The notes beneath the pieces were generated by a model, which was not told where the DNA came from, searched no databases, and saw only the letters and a list, made by a program, of their open reading frames with translations. Shown here piece after piece: positions 60,555 to 64,000 of a DNA stretch of 64,000 bases. Location: assembly GCF_000421405.1 (NCBI RefSeq), contig NZ_ATWY01000006.1:1-64000 (forward strand), given 5' to 3'. Made by a program: the position numbers and the translations under genes. Each line of letters begins with the position of its first letter. The first letter of the stretch is position 1. The stretch comes from Butyrivibrio sp. NC2007. Lineage in GTDB: Bacteria > Bacillota > Clostridia > Lachnospirales > Lachnospiraceae.

Positions 60555-61769
60555 ATGAAAAAGTATAAAATATTAATATCAACAGTCATGGCTTTCTCCC
60601 TTATTCTGGGAGGGTGCTCACTTAATAAAGACGAGGCACTTGAGCCAACAGAATACCTATCAGACGATAAAAATGCAGATGAAGCTAATAACGACGCGGC
60701 TTCAACAGACCAGTCAATCGTGGTTGCTGAAAACCTGTTCGAGCCTATTCTTGAAGCTCTGGAGAACGAAGAGGAGCTCCCTAAAACTCAAGAAGAGACA
60801 ACCGAAGAAAGCAGCGAGGATGACAAGGTACGAATGGTCTTCTTTGGAGATAGCCAGATAGCCAACGGCAGGAACGATGGTTCAGACATCCCCAACATAA
60901 TGACAACAAGGATTCCAAACTCAGTTGCCTATAACCTTGCAATCGGTGGAACCGCTGCTTCACTTGAGCCTACTTCCTCGGATGCATCACCCGAAAAAAT
61001 AAACTCCACCTGCTTCCTTGGCATGGCTTACTGTCTATCGGGAAAGGCGGACAGACAGCAGGTACTTGCTCAGCAGCAGAACGTCCTTAGCATAATGAAT
61101 ACCATAGATCCTGCTGAAGTAGATTACTATTTCATTGAGTACGGAGCCAACGACTTCTTCAATAATGCTCCGCTTGATGCTTCCATCTATGACTCAGAAA
61201 GCGACAAAGCTCACGCATTCTATAATGCAATGAGCTTGGGAATTGAAGAACTTAAGTCTATAAGCCCTCAGGCAGCCATCTATATCATCACTCCATTCTA
61301 TGGAATTTATGTCGATGGAAATGGCTCATACATTGGAGATTCTTATATAGTAAGTAATGGTATAGGTACTCTGGCTGATTACGCTAAAAAGGCTAAAAAT
61401 GTAGCTGAAGATCAGCAGGTAACAATTATCGATACAATGTTTATGGAGCACACAGATTTATATGTCGATACAGCCAGCCAGTACCTGATGGATAACCTTC
61501 ATCTTACTTTGCTGGGAAGACAGATCTTCTCAAGAATTTTTGCTCACTACGTAAACTTTGCTGAGCACAATGAGCCTTATGCTTACCTTGAGACAGACTA
61601 CATCAAGATAGCTGAATACGACACCGAAGAATACTTCAGGTGTGATGAAGAGCTCATGAAGAATAATTATCCCGAGTCCTGGGAGAAATATATCAAGGGT
61701 GAATTCCCTCTGGCACAACCTTCTCAGGAAGCCCTTGATGCATACAACGCTGAACAGAACGGCGGCTGA
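60555..61769 (+). CDS. SGNH/GDSL hydrolase lipoprotein
   Basis: 404 residues. A signal peptide ends in the lipobox LILGGC (Cys at about residue 22), so the protein is lipid-anchored outside the cell. An acidic linker (about 25-90) leads to the SGNH domain: FFGDSQIANGRND (nucleophile Ser), NLAIGGTAAS, FIEYGANDFFNN and DNLHLTLLGRQIF (Asp, His), all four blocks intact. GAGGAG precedes the ATG. Unlike the other SGNH genes it has no MBOAT partner; it may remove rather than add acyl groups (inference). The 11-bp repeats upstream point to two-component control. Confidence 0.87.
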   Translation: MKKYKILISTVMAFSLILGGCSLNKDEALEPTEYLSDDKNADEANNDAASTDQSIVVAENLFEPILEALENEEELPKTQEETTEESSEDDKVRMVFFGDSQIANGRNDGSDIPNIMTTRIPNSVAYNLAIGGTAASLEPTSSDASPEKINSTCFLGMAYCLSGKADRQQVLAQQQNVLSIMNTIDPAEVDYYFIEYGANDFFNNAPLDASIYDSESDKAHAFYNAMSLGIEELKSISPQAAIYIITPFYGIYVDGNGSYIGDSYIVSNGIGTLADYAKKAKNVAEDQQVTIIDTMFMEHTDLYVDTASQYLMDNLHLTLLGRQIFSRIFAHYVNFAEHNEPYAYLETDYIKIAEYDTEEYFRCDEELMKNNYPESWEKYIKGEFPLAQPSQEALDAYNAEQNGG

Positions 61770-61789
61770 TAAACATCGGAATATAGTTA

Positions 61790-61823
61790 AGGCCTGATTC
61801 CATCAACTGATGAAATCAGGCCT
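61790..61823. terminator. Bidirectional intrinsic terminator
   Basis: Perfect 10-bp stem AGGCCTGATT / AATCAGGCCT with a 14-nt loop, followed on the plus strand by ATTATTTTATC. It lies between the convergent ends of the lipoprotein gene and the glycosyltransferase gene. Confidence 0.88.
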
Positions 61824-61839
61824 ATTATTTTATCTTAAA

Positions 61840-62793
61840 TCACTGTGTGCCCTCTTTGGCGTAATCCGTTTCTTTATGCCTCTGCAGCATATTGAGCTGC
61901 ATCTCAAATTCTCTTCTGTTATTAATTGCCAATGTCGACAAAATAACACCTGCAAACATACTCTGCACAGCTGCCATCATGACAAAACAACATACAATCA
62001 GTGTCGGTATCCTTGGCACTAAATGAGTAGCCCAGTATTCCTGAAGAATTGGAACAAAGAAAATAATAGAGATCAGAGCAAGTACCGCTGCAATAATACT
62101 AAAGAATCCAAACGGCTTATAACTTCTATAAAGTCTGGCAATAGTCTTAAGCACCTTAAAACCATCAGCATAAGTGTTGAGCTTACTTACTGACCCTTCA
62201 GGTCTATCCCTGTAATCAATGACCACATTGTCGATCTGCATGTTATTGTAAACCGCATGGATGGTCATCTCAGTCTCAATCTCAAATCCCTTGGACAATA
62301 CCGGGAATGTCTTAACAAACTCATAAGAGAAAGCTCTGAATCCTGTCATGATATCTCTGACATTGCATCCAAAGAGCTTATTGATACTTCCACGAACCAG
62401 GTTGTTTCCAAAGTTATGGAATGGTCTCTTATTCTCCTGATAGTAAGTAGATGAGAGTCTGTCACCAACAACCATATCTGAATTATGGTTCAGCACAAGG
62501 TCAACCATTTCAGGTGCTGACTCCATAGGATATGTGTCGTCGCCATCAACCATGACATACACAAGAGCATCTATCTCGCGGAACATACGTCTTATGACAT
62601 TTCCCTTGCCCTGCATATACTCATTACGCACAACAGCTCCGGCTTCTGCTGCAATTTCAGCAGTTCTGTCCTTGGAATTGTTGTTATATACATAAATCGT
62701 AGCATCCGGAAGGGCAGCCCTGGCGTCCCTAACCACCTTACCTATTGTCTTTTCTTCGTTATAGCATGGAATAAGTACTGCTATCTTGTCCAT
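61840..62793 (-). CDS. Glycosyltransferase family 2, polyprenyl-phosphate type (DPM1/DPG-like)
   Basis: 317 residues from ATG 62793 (GAGGTGGGG upstream; a GTG four codons before overlaps that site). The cytoplasmic GT2 domain has KIAVLIPCYNEEKTIGKVV, VMVDGDDTYP (DxD) and RDIMTGFRAFS, the pattern of enzymes that make polyprenyl-phospho-sugars. Two C-terminal spans (about 232-255 and 268-292) hold it at the membrane. It could charge undecaprenyl phosphate with a single sugar for use outside. It follows the radical SAM gene by 21 bp. Confidence 0.9.
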   Translation of the reverse strand: MDKIAVLIPCYNEEKTIGKVVRDARAALPDATIYVYNNNSKDRTAEIAAEAGAVVRNEYMQGKGNVIRRMFREIDALVYVMVDGDDTYPMESAPEMVDLVLNHNSDMVVGDRLSSTYYQENKRPFHNFGNNLVRGSINKLFGCNVRDIMTGFRAFSYEFVKTFPVLSKGFEIETEMTIHAVYNNMQIDNVVIDYRDRPEGSVSKLNTYADGFKVLKTIARLYRSYKPFGFFSIIAAVLALISIIFFVPILQEYWATHLVPRIPTLIVCCFVMMAAVQSMFAGVILSTLAINNRREFEMQLNMLQRHKETDYAKEGTQ

Positions 62794-62814
62794 GTTGTAC
62801 CCCACCTCAATATA

Positions 62815-63834
62815 TTACTTAATGCCGTCATCGTCGTTGTTTTTATTACCAATCTTCATTCTCTCATGACCGCCAAGCTTGTTGGCTGCATCCTGATCTC
62901 CGCGAAGAATGGCATTTACGATCTGCATTCTAAATCCGGCATCAATGAAGTCACAGTGCTTACAGAACGGATAGTTCTGACGGCCTTCTGCAATCTTACG
63001 CCTAACATTCTGGAACTGCTCACATCCCCAGGCTTCCTTAAGAGTCATCTTGTTAAGATCACCAAAGTCTGTAACCTCAAAGTTGTCACAGCAGCACAGC
63101 CCCATCTTACCATTAGGCATGATCCACATATCAGTAAACGGAAGCAGACATGTCTCCTTGATAACCTTCTGTGTCTCCTGCTTGTTAGGAGCACTTCCTG
63201 CACGGTTTGTAAGAACTTCCTGAAGGTATCTCATCTGAATCTGGATATCAAGGTCCTTGAACTCATCGGGATGAGCCTTGACATAATCATAAATCTCCTG
63301 AAGATTCTTATGAAGCTTCATCTCCATGGAGTAATTGTTGATAATAAGCTGATTGATATATGGTGCAACTTCCTTGACCTTATCAATTGTAAGGATAAGT
63401 CCGTTAGTTGACATGAAGATAAAGCTGTCAGGAAGCTTCTCCCTTGCATACTTATGTCTCTCTACAATCTTGGTATCAAGAAGTGGCTCGTTATTTCCGT
63501 ACAGTGTCAGATGTCCCTTGTATCCCCAGTCAGCAAGCTGGTCAATAATGCTCTTGTAGAGATCATCGTCGATCTTGGCAAGAGGTCTCTTTTCAGCATG
63601 TACGTTAGCTGTGCAGAAAGCACAGGTGGAGTTACATCTGTTGATAGTCTCGATATTTACAACATTAGGCATCGGAACTTCCTTGGCATTAAGGAAGTAA
63701 TCGCAATATGCCTTCTGTGACTTACTTCTTGTTACAAACTGCAGCTTAAGATAAGCGTTACTTGCAAGCATCGGGAAGTGCTTTCTTGCAAACCATCCGA
63801 ACTTTCCCATAAAACTGTTAACTCTGATTGGCAT
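62815..63834 (-). CDS. Radical SAM protein with SPASM-like C-terminal cluster domain
   Basis: 339 residues. The 4Fe-4S/SAM motif is NRCNSTCAFC (C-x3-C-x2-C) near residue 68. A TIM-barrel part contains HLTLYGNNEPLLDT and IFMSTNGL. The C-terminal cysteines in GKMGLCCCDNFEV, then FCKHCDF, are of the SPASM/Twitch kind that bind an extra cluster. Similar proteins occur in polysaccharide loci of anaerobes, often with unknown substrates. AAGGAG precedes the ATG. Confidence 0.88.
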   Translation of the reverse strand: MPIRVNSFMGKFGWFARKHFPMLASNAYLKLQFVTRSKSQKAYCDYFLNAKEVPMPNVVNIETINRCNSTCAFCTANVHAEKRPLAKIDDDLYKSIIDQLADWGYKGHLTLYGNNEPLLDTKIVERHKYAREKLPDSFIFMSTNGLILTIDKVKEVAPYINQLIINNYSMEMKLHKNLQEIYDYVKAHPDEFKDLDIQIQMRYLQEVLTNRAGSAPNKQETQKVIKETCLLPFTDMWIMPNGKMGLCCCDNFEVTDFGDLNKMTLKEAWGCEQFQNVRRKIAEGRQNYPFCKHCDFIDAGFRMQIVNAILRGDQDAANKLGGHERMKIGNKNNDDDGIK

Positions 63835-63860
63835 TTAAAATTTCTCCTTCATAAATACAA

Positions 63861-64000
63861 TTACTCATCCGTTACCGGGTTCTCATTCCTCTGATAGAGG
63901 TAATAGGTCTGGTCGAAATTATAGAACTGACAGCGCTCCTGCATGATAAAATCATATCTGTCGCCGAGACCTTCTGCCTCAAGCCCCACAGAAACCACAA
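63861..64000 (-). CDS. C-terminal end of an unidentified protein (partial)
   Basis: The frame enters from the right edge and stops at 63861; about 45 residues are visible, including YDFIMQERCQFYNFDQTYY and a tail NENPVTDE. It carries many aromatic residues but no family can be named. It ends 27 bp before the radical SAM start, on the same strand, so they are probably in one operon. Confidence 0.6.
   Translation of the reverse strand, partial: VVSVGLEAEGLGDRYDFIMQERCQFYNFDQTYYLYQRNENPVTDE

Overview
The window is a piece of chromosome from a Gram-positive clostridium, most likely family Lachnospiraceae (Butyrivibrio-like at a guess). The evidence is moderate G+C, strong AGGAGG-type ribosome binding sites, a TsaB-RimI fusion, an FMN-riboswitch-controlled RibU, an LCP-family wall ligase, a GH25/Big2 surface protein and several EFR1/radical-SAM proteins. 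Nearly all genes lie on the minus strand. The left edge is the 5' end of a 16S rRNA gene read leftwards, so the minus strand is probably the leading strand.

Layout. (a) 1-572: 16S rRNA 5' end preceded by two tRNA-Ser genes and a consensus promoter. (b) 0.65-7.7 kb: housekeeping operon tsaE - tsaB/rimI - rnz - hypothetical - ydjC-like deacetylase - tsaD - ispD - glycosyltransferase. (c) 7.8-8.9 kb: FMN riboswitch and ribU, divergent from an HD-GYP gene (8.9-10.0 kb). (d) 10.1-13.5 kb: murA, an M23/LysM/G5 peptidase and a coiled-coil membrane protein. (e) 13.5-13.8 kb: a small-RNA-like intergenic transcript with 11-bp repeats. (f) 13.8-22.8 kb: small alarmone synthetase, glycosyltransferases, LCP ligase, priming sugar transferase and phosphohexomutase. 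(g) 22.9-24.2 kb: ADP-ribosyltransferase-like / Xre pair with its own operator. (h) 24.3-26.2 kb: EFR1 flavodoxin-ferredoxin, then a repeat-rich stretch. (i) 26.3-38.3 kb: a nine-gene polysaccharide operon: rfbB, rfbA, rfbC, an ABC exporter (Wzm and Wzt with a C-terminal cargo domain), a methyltransferase-kinase fusion and two large glycosyltransferases. (j) 38.9-42.7 kb: a 1278-residue GH25 lysozyme-like surface protein. (k) 43.3-50.2 kb: a seven-gene acyl-transfer operon (two MBOAT, three SGNH, an SMR pair). (l) 50.8-53.1 kb: manC-manA on the plus strand. (m) 53.1-60.3 kb: split membrane protein, udk, a third SGNH/MBOAT pair and a UDP-galactopyranose-mutase-like flavoprotein. (n) 60.5-64 kb: SGNH lipoprotein with a four-unit 11-bp repeat upstream, a polyprenyl-type glycosyltransferase, a radical SAM/SPASM protein and the 3' end of one more gene.

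Taken together, regions f and i-n form a large envelope-glycan locus: sugar nucleotide supply (dTDP-rhamnose, GDP-mannose), lipid-linked priming, chain assembly, ABC export with a probable end-capping enzyme, acyl decoration outside the membrane, and attachment to the wall.

The least expected content is non-coding. A 308-326 bp element with terminal inverted repeats occurs four times. A 31-nt palindromic unit, usually paired, occurs at five loci. There is a four-hairpin array at 25.8-26.1 kb. The heptamer AAAAGAG occurs about 64 times counting both strands, several times more than base composition predicts. The strongest protein-level lead is the methyltransferase-kinase fusion beside Wzm/Wzt, which looks like the chain-terminating enzyme known from Gram-negative ABC-exported O antigens.
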